From Chitinophaga chungangae (GTDB lineage Bacteria; Bacteroidota; Bacteroidia; Chitinophagales; Chitinophagaceae), in NCBI RefSeq assembly GCF_017742215.1, contig NZ_JAGHKP010000004.1, forward strand, positions 496,001-560,000: a stretch of DNA of 64,000 nt. The letters run 5' to 3'. A program made the translations under genes and the position numbers. The notes under the pieces were generated by a model. The model worked only from the letters and a program-made list of their open reading frames with translations. It had not been told where the DNA came from and searched no databases. Positions 52,935-61,804 of this stretch are shown one piece after another (position 1 is the first letter of the stretch; each line of letters opens with the position of its first letter).

Positions 52935-55900
52935 ATGAAATCAAATCCGTTACCTGCCGGCACTCCGTTACCGGTACAAGGGAAGAAGCATCGCCGCTTC
53001 CTGGCAGCGCGTTTACGGTACTTTTCCGTGACCGCCTTCGCAGGATGCCTGCTGGCAGGCTTTACGGCCAGCGCCCAGCAAACCTGGCCGGTAAACGGCG
53101 TTGCGGGCCCCCGTGAATCCTGCTATGCATTCACCCATGCCACCATTGTTAAAGACGCACAAAACACATTAAAAGACGCCACCCTCGTGATCCGCGACGG
53201 AAAGATCACCGCGGTGGGCGCCGGCGCCGCCATTCCCAAAGATGCGGTGGTGATCGATTGTAAAGGGAAATTCATCTATCCCTCTTTTGTTGACATTTAC
53301 AGCGATTACGGCATGCCGGCCATCGCGCCCCGCACCTTCTCCGGCCGCGGCGGCGGCGCAGCCCCGCAGATGTTGTCCAACACCAAAGGCCCCTACGGCT
53401 GGAACCAGTCCATCAAAAGCGAAGTGAACGCCGTGCAGGTGTTCTCCGCGGAAGAATCGAAAGCCAAAACCCTGCGCGAGCAAGGCTTTGGCATAGTGCT
53501 CAGTCATCAGCACGACGGTATCGCGCGCGGTACGGGTGTGCTCGTGAGCCTGGCCTCCGAACGCGAGAACATGACCATTCTCCGCGAAAAGGCCTCCGCG
53601 CATTATTCTTTTGATAAAGGCACTTCCACCCAGGATTATCCCAGCTCGCTGATGGGCGCCATCGCGCTGCTGCGCCAGCAATACCTCGACGCGCAGTGGT
53701 ATAAAGGCAACCCCGCCAAAGAAGGCGTGAACCTCAGCCTGCAGTCGTGGAACGACAACCAGGGCCTGCTACAGGTCTTTGATGCGGCCGATAAATGGAA
53801 CGCGCTGCGCGCAGACAAGATCGGCGATGAATTTGGTGTACAGTACGTGATCAAGGCGGGCGGCAACGAATACCAGCGTATCCCCGAAATGGCCGCCACC
53901 AAAGCCACCTTTATTCTCCCGCTGAACTACCCGCAGGCGATGGACGTGGAAGATCCCAACGACGCCCGTTTTGTTGCGCTCGCGGATATGAAACATTGGG
54001 AACTGGCGCCCACCGAAGCCGGCGCTTTCGAAAAGGCGAATATTCCTTTCTGTTTGACCACGGCGGACCTGAAAGACGCTAAAACTTTCCTCGCCAACCT
54101 GCGTAAAGCCATAGAATACGGTCTTTCCGAACAAAAAGCCCTCGAAGCGCTCACCAAAACGCCCGCCACGCTGCTGAAAGCCTACGACCGCATCGGGAGC
54201 CTGGAAGCAGGCAAACTCGCCAACTTCCTCATCACTTCCGGCCCCGTATTTCAGGACAACACCGTGTTTTTCCAGAACTGGGTGCAGGGAAATCAATATG
54301 TGCTGAAGAGCGAAGGCTGGCAGGACCTGCGCGGCACCTACAACATCACGCTCACTTATCCCTCCGGAAGCGCCACCTACCCGGTAACCATCAAAGGCAC
54401 GCCCTCGTCGCTGAGCCTGGTGAATAAAGACACCATTCCCGGTAAGATCGAAGTGGATGGCCAGCTGGTGAAGATCGTGATCAATAACAAAAAAGATAAT
54501 TCCCAGCAGGTGCGCCTTAGCGGCGTTATCGGCCAGCAGCCCGGGGTGGTGAACACCTGGAGCGGGTCGGGCACCGACGATAAAGGCCAGGCAGTTTCAT
54601 GGGAAGCCAAATTCGTTTCGGCCCTGCCTTCCAAAGAAGACACGGTGAAGAAAAAAAGCGCGCCGCAGCTCGGGAAAGTTTATTTCCCCTTCTCCGGCTA
54701 CGGTTACGAAACCCTCCCCGCGCAGCAGGACGTGCTGATCCGCAACGCCACCGTGTGGACGAACGAAAAAGAAGGCAAACTTGAAAATACCGACGTGCTC
54801 GTGCGCAACGGCAAGATCGCGCAGGTAGGCAAAAATCTCTCCGCAGGCAGCGCCCGCGTGATAGACGGTACCGGCAAACATCTCACCGCGGGCATCCTCG
54901 ACGAGCACTCGCATATCGCCATCAGCCGCGGCGTAAACGAAGGAACGCAATCCGTGACCTCCGAAGTGCGCATCGCTGATGTGGTGAACCCGGACGATGT
55001 GAACATCTACCGCCAGCTGAGCGGTGGCGTTACTTCCTCCCATTTGCTGCACGGCTCCGCTAATACCATTGGCGGACAAAGCCAGCTGATAAAATTGCGC
55101 TGGGGCGCCAATGCTGAAGACCTGAAGTTCAAAAACTGGGACGGTTTCATCAAATTCGCGCTCGGCGAGAACGTAAAACAGTCCAACTGGGGCGACCGCC
55201 AGCGCGTACGTTTCCCGCAGACCCGCATGGGCGTTGAACAGGTACTGGCAGACGCTTTTACCCGCGCCAAAGACTATCAGAAAGCCGGCCCTAACAAACG
55301 CCGCGACCTCGAGCTGGACGCGCTGGTGGAGATCCTCAACAATAAACGTTTTATCACCTGTCACTCCTACGTACAGAGCGAAATCAACATGCTGCTGAAA
55401 ACCGGCGACAAATACGGGTTTAAAGTGAACACCTTCACCCACATCCTTGAAGGATATAAAGTGGCCGATAAAATGAAAGCGCATGGCGCAGGCGCATCCA
55501 CCTTTGCAGACTGGTGGGCGTACAAGATGGAAGTGATAGACGCGATCCCGCAGAACGCCACCATCATGCAGCGTGTAGGCCTTACCGTAGCGATCAATTC
55601 AGACGATGCCGAAATGGCCCGCCGCCTGAACCAGGAAGCGGCCAAAAGCGTGAAATATGGCGGCATGGGAGAAGAGGACGCCCTGAAAATGGTGACGCTC
55701 AATCCCGCTATATTGCTGCATGTGGCAGACCGCATCGGCAGCATCAAAGCCGGTAAAGACGCGGACCTCGTGCTGTGGAGCGATCACCCGCTGAGCATCT
55801 ACGCCAAAGCGGAAAAAACGATGGTAGACGGTATCGTGTATTTCGACCGGGAAAAAGACCTCGAACTGCGCAAACGCATATCCGAAGAGCGCAACCGCCT

Positions 55901-56039
55901 GATCGGCAAAATGCTCGGCGAGAAAAAGAAAGGCGCGCCGGTGGGCAGGCCCGTGCCGAGCCGTGAGGAGATCTATCATTGCGAAGACCTCCAGGCAGGC
56001 CACCAGCATCATATCCTGGACGATGCTTACCAGCAATAA
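52935..56039 (+). CDS. Exported two-domain amidohydrolase; N-terminal domain without metal site
   Basis: A 1034-residue protein made of two amidohydrolase-like domains. The N-terminus (about 30-60) has a leader ending in TASAQQ. The first domain (about 60-460) starts with ATIVKDAQNTLKDATLVIRDG (split) and has VDIYSDYG (D120, Y122, D124) where active enzymes have D-x-H-x-H, so it cannot bind the usual metals. The second (about 600-1000) has LDEHSHIA with H658 and H660, CHSYV, and INSDDAEM with the metal-binding Asp, so it is probably active. An inactive domain may have a structural or substrate role. The next gene, 21 bases on, is a third amidohydrolase without the HxH. Confidence 0.82.
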   Translation: MKSNPLPAGTPLPVQGKKHRRFLAARLRYFSVTAFAGCLLAGFTASAQQTWPVNGVAGPRESCYAFTHATIVKDAQNTLKDATLVIRDGKITAVGAGAAIPKDAVVIDCKGKFIYPSFVDIYSDYGMPAIAPRTFSGRGGGAAPQMLSNTKGPYGWNQSIKSEVNAVQVFSAEESKAKTLREQGFGIVLSHQHDGIARGTGVLVSLASERENMTILREKASAHYSFDKGTSTQDYPSSLMGAIALLRQQYLDAQWYKGNPAKEGVNLSLQSWNDNQGLLQVFDAADKWNALRADKIGDEFGVQYVIKAGGNEYQRIPEMAATKATFILPLNYPQAMDVEDPNDARFVALADMKHWELAPTEAGAFEKANIPFCLTTADLKDAKTFLANLRKAIEYGLSEQKALEALTKTPATLLKAYDRIGSLEAGKLANFLITSGPVFQDNTVFFQNWVQGNQYVLKSEGWQDLRGTYNITLTYPSGSATYPVTIKGTPSSLSLVNKDTIPGKIEVDGQLVKIVINNKKDNSQQVRLSGVIGQQPGVVNTWSGSGTDDKGQAVSWEAKFVSALPSKEDTVKKKSAPQLGKVYFPFSGYGYETLPAQQDVLIRNATVWTNEKEGKLENTDVLVRNGKIAQVGKNLSAGSARVIDGTGKHLTAGILDEHSHIAISRGVNEGTQSVTSEVRIADVVNPDDVNIYRQLSGGVTSSHLLHGSANTIGGQSQLIKLRWGANAEDLKFKNWDGFIKFALGENVKQSNWGDRQRVRFPQTRMGVEQVLADAFTRAKDYQKAGPNKRRDLELDALVEILNNKRFITCHSYVQSEINMLLKTGDKYGFKVNTFTHILEGYKVADKMKAHGAGASTFADWWAYKMEVIDAIPQNATIMQRVGLTVAINSDDAEMARRLNQEAAKSVKYGGMGEEDALKMVTLNPAILLHVADRIGSIKAGKDADLVLWSDHPLSIYAKAEKTMVDGIVYFDREKDLELRKRISEERNRLIGKMLGEKKKGAPVGRPVPSREEIYHCEDLQAGHQHHILDDAYQQ

Positions 56040-56060
56040 TCATCCGAAAATCGAAACAAC

Positions 56061-57362
56061 ATGAAAAAGACATTCATTTATATACTGGGCCTTTCCCTTA
56101 GCTGCACCGTCCTTCGCGCGCAGGAAACGGTGTACCCCGCCAAACCGCAGCAGGGGCTGGTGTTCCTGAAAAACGCCACCATTCACGTGGGCAACGGCCA
56201 GGTGATCCAGAACGGCACGATCGGCTTCAATAACGGGAAGATCACCGCGGTGGGCGCCAATGTGGCCATTCCCGCAGACGATGTAAAAGTGTTCGACGTG
56301 AACGGCCAACACATTTACCCGGGCCTGATCGCACCGGAAAGCAACCTCGGCCTCACAGAAGTAGAGGCGGTGCGCGCCACCAACGATTACGAAGAAGTAG
56401 GGGAGATCAATCCTTCGGTGCGATCCATCGTTTCTTACAATACCGATTCCAAGGTCATCGCCACGCTGCGCACCAACGGCATTCTGCTGGCGCAGGTAAC
56501 CCCGCAGGGCGGCTTGCTGAGCGGCAGTTCTTCCGTTGTGCAGCTCGACGCCTGGAACTGGGAAGACGCGGCATATAAAACCGACAACGGCATTCATTTC
56601 TTCATGCCGCGCCTGATGCCCCGCGCCAATCCTTTCGGCAGCAGCGGAACCGGCCCCGCAACCGACGCTGTGAAGGCAGCTATGGAAAAGGTAGCCAGCG
56701 TAAAATCCTTCCTCCGCGAAGCGCAGGCTTACAACGCCGGCGAAAAACACGACGAAACGAATTTGAAATACGAAGCCGTGAAAGGCCTTTTTAACAGGTC
56801 GCAGAAATTATACATCCATGCTAATCTTGTGAAAGAGCTGATCGTAGCCGCGGATTTTGCGAAGGAATTTGATATCGATGTGGTGATCGTTGGCGGAACG
56901 GATGCCTGGATGATCACCGATGTGCTGAAACAATACGGCATCCCCGTGATTCTCGAGCAGCCGCACAATCTGCCCGTAATGCAGGACGATGACGTGGACC
57001 AGCCCTATAAAACGCCCGCCCAGCTTCAGAAAGCCGGCATACTGTTCTGCATCAGCAACGAAGGTTTCTGGCAGCAGCGTAATCTTCCTTTCAACGCGGG
57101 CACCGCCGCCGCTTACGGCATGACGAAAGAAGAAGCGCTCAGCGCCGTCACGCTCAACGCTGCAAAGATCCTCGGCATCGGCGATAAAACCGGTTCGCTC
57201 GAAGTAGGTAAAGACGCCAACATCGTAGTCAGCACCGGCGATATCCTCGACATGAAATCCAGCGTGATCACCCGCGCCTATATCCAGGGCCGCGAAATAA
57301 GCCTGGAAGACAAACACAAACAATTGTACGAAAGGTATAAGTATAAGTACGATCTGAAATAG
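56061..57362 (+). CDS. Amidohydrolase-like protein lacking the HxH metal site
   Basis: A 433-residue exported protein, leader ending VLRAQ, paralogous to the first domain of the preceding protein. The usual YPGLIDxHxH is LIAPESN here (Ala, Glu and Asn replacing Asp and the two His). Later blocks remain: LYIHANLV, VIVGGTDAWM, FCISNEGF, and the C-terminal GSLEVGKDANIVV typical of imidazolonepropionase-like enzymes. It may form a complex with the larger protein, since the pair is 21 bases apart and probably co-transcribed. Terminator at 57385. Confidence 0.8.
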   Translation: MKKTFIYILGLSLSCTVLRAQETVYPAKPQQGLVFLKNATIHVGNGQVIQNGTIGFNNGKITAVGANVAIPADDVKVFDVNGQHIYPGLIAPESNLGLTEVEAVRATNDYEEVGEINPSVRSIVSYNTDSKVIATLRTNGILLAQVTPQGGLLSGSSSVVQLDAWNWEDAAYKTDNGIHFFMPRLMPRANPFGSSGTGPATDAVKAAMEKVASVKSFLREAQAYNAGEKHDETNLKYEAVKGLFNRSQKLYIHANLVKELIVAADFAKEFDIDVVIVGGTDAWMITDVLKQYGIPVILEQPHNLPVMQDDDVDQPYKTPAQLQKAGILFCISNEGFWQQRNLPFNAGTAAAYGMTKEEALSAVTLNAAKILGIGDKTGSLEVGKDANIVVSTGDILDMKSSVITRAYIQGREISLEDKHKQLYERYKYKYDLK

Positions 57363-57384
57363 GATTTTTTATTTTGATAGGAGG

Positions 57385-57416
57385 CGCGTCACGATTTATT
57401 GTGACGCGTTTTTTTT
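57385..57416 (+). terminator. Terminator of the amidohydrolase operon
   Basis: CGCGTCAC (57385-57392) and GTGACGCG (57401-57408), 8-base loop, followed by eight T (57409-57416). Perfect stem, 23 bases after the stop. Confidence 0.9.
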
Positions 57417-57446
57417 GTGTGTAAAAAACGTTGTTGCTTTTGTTGA

Positions 57447-57566
57447 ATCGTTAAATTGCGCGACAGAAAAACCAGAACGTACGTTGAAACCGTGCCGCCT
57501 GCGTTCCAGGGAAAAGTATATAAGCTGAATAAGATACTTGAGAATATGGTTTTTCTAGAAAGATGA
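57447..57566 (+). pseudogene. Truncated tandem copy of the small gene at 57563
   Basis: An open frame with no ATG of its own before its body (it could only start at TTG 57456 or be a fusion remnant). Its last 28 codons read YVETVPPAFQGKVYKLNKIL then ENMVFLER, clearly homologous to the C-terminus of the following gene (VPPAFQKKVDEINKIFEKAVFLEK). It ends in a TGA that overlaps the next ATG (57563) by ATGA. Low GC compared with neighbours. The upstream half has been lost or degraded. This indicates a duplication of a small gene with decay of the first copy. Confidence 0.45.
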
Positions 57567-57760
57567 TATGGCTTAAACTAAATGATATGCCGTTAAGGAA
57601 TGAAAAGCAAACGCATGGGAATATACTGCTTGTTGAACCGTATCCTTTTACTGTCACGCAGATTAAAGATGTACCGCCCGCGTTTCAGAAAAAAGTTGAC
57701 GAAATAAACAAGATATTTGAGAAGGCGGTTTTTCTTGAGAAGCCGACAAAAAGACCATAA
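57563..57760 (+). CDS. Small hypothetical protein (intact tandem copy)
   Basis: A 65-residue protein with no recognised family. The second half (VPPAFQKKVDEINKIFEKAV) is a predicted amphipathic helix with Lys/Glu. The upstream remnant 57447-57566 is its partial copy, which shows that selection or duplication has acted on this frame. ATGA overlap with the remnant. AT-rich and isolated; a toxin/antitoxin or phage-derived origin is possible but unsupported. Confidence 0.5.
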   Translation: MIWLKLNDMPLRNEKQTHGNILLVEPYPFTVTQIKDVPPAFQKKVDEINKIFEKAVFLEKPTKRP

Positions 57761-57912
57761 ATCATAGAGATTACCTTTAAATAGCTAATGCTGAGAAATT
57801 GACATTTCCGGCATTGTTTTTTAATGACTGAAAATAAATCACAATGATCCCATTTCCCTCCTGACATACCCTTGTCACCTCCCCATCTCAAATTTGTATC
57901 AAAACAAACGAT

Positions 57913-58290
57913 ATGCAAATGAGGATCACCACCACCCGGCTTTTCGGGCTCGCCGAGATCACCCCGGAAGAAGTGCGCCGGAGGCTGGGAGAACCGGGGT
58001 TTATCGCCATAGACAATAATACATGCGCCTCCTTCCGCCGCCATCACCTTCCCGGAGCCCGCCATCTCGATCCAGGGGATTATTCCGCACAGGACCTCAG
58101 CCCCAACAAAAACGATACGCTGGTTTTTTACTGTTACGACCCCCTCTGCGGCGCCGGGCCTTTTGCGGCCAAACGGGCCAGGAACATGGGTTTTGAGAAT
58201 GTGTTCGTAATGAGCGCCGGTTTAACCGCCTGGCTGAAAAGAGGTTATCCCGTGGAAACTGACATAAAAAACGGCGCGGCAGCAGGCTGA
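57913..58290 (+). CDS. Rhodanese-like domain protein
   Basis: A 125-residue single-domain rhodanese, likely a sulfurtransferase or persulfide carrier. ITPEEVRRRL opens it, then FIAIDNN, HHLPGARHLDP, and C74 in VFYCYDPLCGAG as the active-site Cys, followed by AKRARNMGFENVFVMSAGLTAW (split), the classic ending. C79 in the loop is unusual. No leader, so cytoplasmic. ATG 57919 is a possible alternative start. Its last codons are part of the tyrS terminator of the opposite strand, which explains the Ala-rich C-terminus. Confidence 0.85.
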   Translation: MQMRITTTRLFGLAEITPEEVRRRLGEPGFIAIDNNTCASFRRHHLPGARHLDPGDYSAQDLSPNKNDTLVFYCYDPLCGAGPFAAKRARNMGFENVFVMSAGLTAWLKRGYPVETDIKNGAAAG

Positions 58291-58311
58291 ACCGCCCGCG
58301 CCGCGCCGTTT
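58266..58311 (-). terminator. tyrS terminator inside the rhodanese 3' end
   Basis: AAACGGCGCGGC (58269-58280) and GCCGCGCCGTTT (58300-58311) form a perfect 12-bp stem, with T (58271-58266 read on the minus strand) after it. The loop holds the rhodanese stop codon. Confidence 0.8.
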
Positions 58312-58325
58312 ATAGGAATATCCGT

Positions 58326-59612
58326 TTACACGAACTTGATGAGGTAGTAATTTTTCTTCCCTTTCTGGAAAAGGATGTTTTTGCCGTTAAGCAGCGATGC
58401 TTCCGTGATCTTCAGGTCTGCCGCGGCGATCTTCTGCCCGTTCATGCTCATGCCCCCGCCCTGGATCAGCTTGCGCGCCTCTCCTTTGCTGGGGAATATC
58501 CCCGCTTCGGCCAGGAAAGAAACCACGTCTTTTTCCCCGGAAAGCGATGCGGCGGGCATTTCCTTCAGGTCTACCCCGGTGAGCGTTTGCAGCAGCTGTT
58601 CTTCGGTCATGTCTTTTAATGCGTCCATGGCGCCGCCTTTGCTGAAGAGGCTTTCGGTGGTTTTGAGCGCCGCTTCGTATTCCACTTCGCCATGAATGAA
58701 GGTGGTCACTTCTTTCGCCAGGCGCCGCTGCAGCACACGTTTGGAAGCGTCCTGCCGGTGTTCGGCAATGAGGGCGTTGATCGCCGGTTCGTCGATGAAG
58801 GTGAAAATGCGGATGTAGTTTTCCGCATCGTCGTCATCCGCGTTCAGCCAGAACTGGTAGAACTGGTAAGGCGTGGTTTTGGCGGGATCGAGCCATACGT
58901 TGCCGCTTTCGGATTTCCCGAACTTGGTACCGTCTTTTTTCTTGATCAGCGGACAGGTGAAAGCATACGCTTCGCCACCGCCCATGCGGCGCACCAGCTC
59001 GATGCCGGTCACGATGTTGCCCCACTGGTCCGAGCCGCCCATCTGCAATTTGCAGTTCTTGTTATTGTAAAGATGATAAAAATCGTACCCCTGGATCATC
59101 TGGTAGGAAAATTCGGTGAAAGACATGCCGCTTTCGCCTTCCAGCCGCTTTTTCACGGAATCTTTGGCCATCATGTAATTCACGGTGATGTGTTTTCCTA
59201 CGTCGCGGATGAAGTTGAGGAAAGAAATGCCTTTGAACCAATCGTAATTATTCACCATTTCGGCGTAGTTGGGCTTTGCGGGATCGAAGTCCAGGAAACG
59301 CTCCAGCTGCGCTTTGATGCATTGCTGGTTGTGCAGCAGGGTAGTCTCATCCAGCATTTTTCTTTCTTCCGCTTTGAACGACGGGTCGCCCACCATGCCG
59401 GTAGCGCCGCCCACGAGCGCGAGGGGTTTGTGCCCGGCCCGCTGCAGGTGCACCAGCAGCATGATCGGCACGAGGCTGCCCACGTGCAGGGAATCCGCCG
59501 TGGGGTCGAAGCCGATGTAGGCGGTGGTCATTTCCTTTTGCAGCTGCTCTTCCGTGCCAGGCTTGATGTCCTGTATCATACCGCGCCAGCGCAATTCAGA
59601 TATAAGATTCAT
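58326..59612 (-). CDS. tyrS: Tyrosyl-tRNA synthetase
   Basis: A 428-residue class I aminoacyl-tRNA synthetase charging tRNA-Tyr. HIGH-type motif in DPTADSLHVGSLV (HVG) and KMSKS-type KFGKSES (GTKFGKSESGN). The tyrosine-binding core GYDFYHLYNNKNCKLQMGGSDQWGN (split) is well conserved. C-terminal S4 RNA-binding domain at about 355-428 (GEARKLIQGGGMSMNGQKI split). Length is normal. No T-box is visible upstream. Convergent with the rhodanese gene. Confidence 0.97.
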   Translation of the reverse strand: MNLISELRWRGMIQDIKPGTEEQLQKEMTTAYIGFDPTADSLHVGSLVPIMLLVHLQRAGHKPLALVGGATGMVGDPSFKAEERKMLDETTLLHNQQCIKAQLERFLDFDPAKPNYAEMVNNYDWFKGISFLNFIRDVGKHITVNYMMAKDSVKKRLEGESGMSFTEFSYQMIQGYDFYHLYNNKNCKLQMGGSDQWGNIVTGIELVRRMGGGEAYAFTCPLIKKKDGTKFGKSESGNVWLDPAKTTPYQFYQFWLNADDDDAENYIRIFTFIDEPAINALIAEHRQDASKRVLQRRLAKEVTTFIHGEVEYEAALKTTESLFSKGGAMDALKDMTEEQLLQTLTGVDLKEMPAASLSGEKDVVSFLAEAGIFPSKGEARKLIQGGGMSMNGQKIAAADLKITEASLLNGKNILFQKGKKNYYLIKFV

Positions 59613-59755
59613 GGAACGATGAAAAATTTTTGCAAACCTACGGATTCAATCACGAAATATGGCATTGTTGAAGATGAATATTGATTTGATCTAATGTGTG
59701 AATTTGACCGGAATGCCGTAAATTACGATGTCAATAACCCCTCAAATCATCTGCC

Positions 59756-60451
59756 ATGTTACGTTTCTGGATCACCTCGCTGTTTTTATGCGCCGCCTTC
59801 GGGGCTTCCGCGCAGGATTGCAAAAGTTATTATTACATGCTCAGCCACTCCGAAGTGGAAATGTCGATCCTGGACGGGAACGGCGAACCCGTGGGCAAAC
59901 AGCTGATTAAGGTCGGCGATGTGAAAAATGAAGGCGGGGAAATGGTATCTTCCTTCACCTCCACGCTCACGATGAAAAACGGGAAAACGATGGGGCAGGG
60001 CCAGGGCACGTTCAAATGCGGCGGCTCCGGCATATCGGTAGACCTCAAAATGATGATGCCTTCCGGGCCGATGGCCGGCCAGCAGGCCAGCCTGAAAGGC
60101 TCCGACGGATTTCTCGTATACCCGTCCAGGTTAAGCGTGGGCCAAACCCTGCAGGATGCTTCCTTTACGATGGACACGGAAACCAACGGCATGAAAATGA
60201 CCATGAAGTACAAGGTAACGGGCCGCACCGTTGCCGGGAAAGAAAAGGTGACCACGGATGCCGGCAGCTGGGAATGTTACCGTATCACTTACACGGGAAA
60301 TTTTACGATGATCATGATGGGGAACGAAATTCCCATGAATTTCACCGGCACGGAGTGGTTTGCGCCTGGTTTCGGCGTGGTGAAATCCGAAAATACCGGT
60401 AAAAACGGCGAAAAAATAGGCGGAATGCTTATTACCAAACTCACAAAATAA
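59756..60451 (+). CDS. Secreted TapB/DUF3108-like protein
   Basis: A 231-residue exported protein, leader ending GASAQ. The single-domain beta-barrel-like body (repeated beta-hairpins with YYYMLSHSEVEMSI, and the Met-rich NGMKMTMKYKVTG) resembles TapB/DUF3108 family proteins of Bacteroidota. WFAPGFGVVKSENTG near the C-terminus is typical. No catalytic residues are visible; a lipid- or ligand-binding role is possible. Convergent with the adenosyltransferase gene, one base apart. Confidence 0.7.
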   Translation: MLRFWITSLFLCAAFGASAQDCKSYYYMLSHSEVEMSILDGNGEPVGKQLIKVGDVKNEGGEMVSSFTSTLTMKNGKTMGQGQGTFKCGGSGISVDLKMMMPSGPMAGQQASLKGSDGFLVYPSRLSVGQTLQDASFTMDTETNGMKMTMKYKVTGRTVAGKEKVTTDAGSWECYRITYTGNFTMIMMGNEIPMNFTGTEWFAPGFGVVKSENTGKNGEKIGGMLITKLTK

Positions 60452-60452
60452 C

Positions 60453-61013
60453 CTATACCCGCGGTTTCCAGGGAATTTCGGGCACTTGCAGCAAATGGCC
60501 GGCATACCGGGCCAGTACGAAAAGGTAGTCGCTCAGGCGGTTGAGGTATTGCAGCACCAGCGGCTCCACCTGCATATCCTGCTCCTGCATTTCCACGCAA
60601 AGCCTTTCGGCCCGGCGGCATACGCAGCGGGCGACATGACAGTTGCTCACGGCCGGGTGCCCGCCGGGGATGATGAAATGTTTCATTTCGGGCAGCACCT
60701 CGTTCATGGCGTCTATTTTGTCTTCCAGCAGCTTTACGTCTTCCGCGTGCAGGTCGGGAATGCTCATTTTTACATTTTTTTCGGGGTCGGTGGCCAGGGA
60801 GGCGCCTACGGTGAACAGCCTGTCCTGGATCTCGCCGATGAGAGCTTTCACGCCATCGTCCGTCATATGGTCGTTTACGAGGCCCAGCCAGGAATTCAGC
60901 TCGTCTACCGTGCCGTAGGTCTCGATCCGGAGGTGGCTTTTGGATACCTTGGTACCGCCGATGAGTGAGGTTTTGCCTTTGTCCCCGGTTTTGGTGTATA
61001 TCTTGAAGGCCAT
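60453..61013 (-). CDS. Cob(I)alamin adenosyltransferase (PduO type)
   Basis: A 186-residue ATP:cob(I)alamin adenosyltransferase making adenosylcobalamin. ATG 61013 precedes MAFKIYTKTGDKGKTSL, the N-terminal ATP-binding motif (TKTGDxGxT). FIIPGGHPAVSNCHVARCVCRRAERL (split) is the family signature of the trimeric PduO type. The frame is open upstream without support. Gene is convergent with the TapB-like gene and separated from it by one base, and is 82 bases downstream of the ABC gene with a terminator in between. Confidence 0.93.
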   Translation of the reverse strand: MAFKIYTKTGDKGKTSLIGGTKVSKSHLRIETYGTVDELNSWLGLVNDHMTDDGVKALIGEIQDRLFTVGASLATDPEKNVKMSIPDLHAEDVKLLEDKIDAMNEVLPEMKHFIIPGGHPAVSNCHVARCVCRRAERLCVEMQEQDMQVEPLVLQYLNRLSDYLFVLARYAGHLLQVPEIPWKPRV

Positions 61014-61043
61014 GATCTGCTTTTTTACGAAGGTAATCAAAAG

Positions 61044-61074
61044 AAAAAAGGCAGCCGTTGTTGCGGGCTGCCTT
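61044..61074 (-). terminator. Terminator of the LolD-gatC unit
   Basis: Minus strand: AAGGCAGCC (61074-61066) and GGCTGCCTT (61056-61048) form the stem and T (61049-61044) follows. It lies 22 bases beyond the ABC gene stop. Confidence 0.75.
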
Positions 61075-61095
61075 CCGGGAATATCGTTGTATCGC

Positions 61096-61803
61096 TTAGT
61101 GGGCGAGGGATTTGACGGGATTCATCTTGTCTGATTCCACTACGCCGTCTCGCAGGCGGATAATGCGGCGGGCGTGATCGGCGATGTCTTCCTCGTGCGT
61201 TACCAGCACTACGGTGTTGCCGGATGCATGGATGCGGCCGAAGATCTCCATGATCTCTACGGACGTTTTGGTGTCCAGGTTACCGGTGGGCTCGTCCGCC
61301 AGGATCAGCGAGGGGTCGTTGACCAGGGCGCGGGCGATGGCCACGCGCTGGCACTGGCCACCGGAAAGCTCGTTAGGTTTGTGTTTGTAACGGTCGCCCA
61401 GGCCTACTTTTTCAAGCATCAGCCGGGCTTTTTCTTCCCGTTCCTTTTTACTGATACCGGCGTAGATCAGCGGTACGGCCACATTTTCGAGGGCGGAAAG
61501 CCTGGGCATGAGGTTGAACTGCTGGAAGACGAAGCCGATCTCCTGGTTGCGGATGCGGGCCAGTTCATTGTCTTCCATCACGCTTACATCGTGGCCGCTG
61601 AGGATATATTTGCCGCTGGTAGGCGTGTCGAGCGCCCCGAGAATGTTCATGAGGGTGCTTTTCCCGGAACCGGAGGGGCCCATCAGGGCTACGTACTCGT
61701 TTTTCAGGATGTCGAGCGTAACGCCTTTCAGCACCGGCAGTTCGTTTTTGCCGATAAAATAGCTTTTACGGATGTCTTCGAGGTGGATAACAGACTGGGC
61801 CAT
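61096..61803 (-). CDS. ABC transporter ATP-binding protein, LolD/MacB type
   Basis: A 235-residue ATPase. Walker A GPSGSGKST (42-50), Q loop FVFQQFNLMPRLS, signature LSGGQCQRVAIARAL and Walker B LILADEPTGNLD are complete. The LolD/MacB (lipoprotein or MacB-like efflux) subfamily is indicated by FQQFNLMPRLSALENVAVPL. Note Cys in the LSGGQCQR signature where Gln/Arg is usual. No permease is adjacent, so partner unknown. Starts one base after the gatC stop. Confidence 0.9.
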   Translation of the reverse strand: MAQSVIHLEDIRKSYFIGKNELPVLKGVTLDILKNEYVALMGPSGSGKSTLMNILGALDTPTSGKYILSGHDVSVMEDNELARIRNQEIGFVFQQFNLMPRLSALENVAVPLIYAGISKKEREEKARLMLEKVGLGDRYKHKPNELSGGQCQRVAIARALVNDPSLILADEPTGNLDTKTSVEIMEIFGRIHASGNTVVLVTHEEDIADHARRIIRLRDGVVESDKMNPVKSLAH

Positions 61804-61804
61804 A

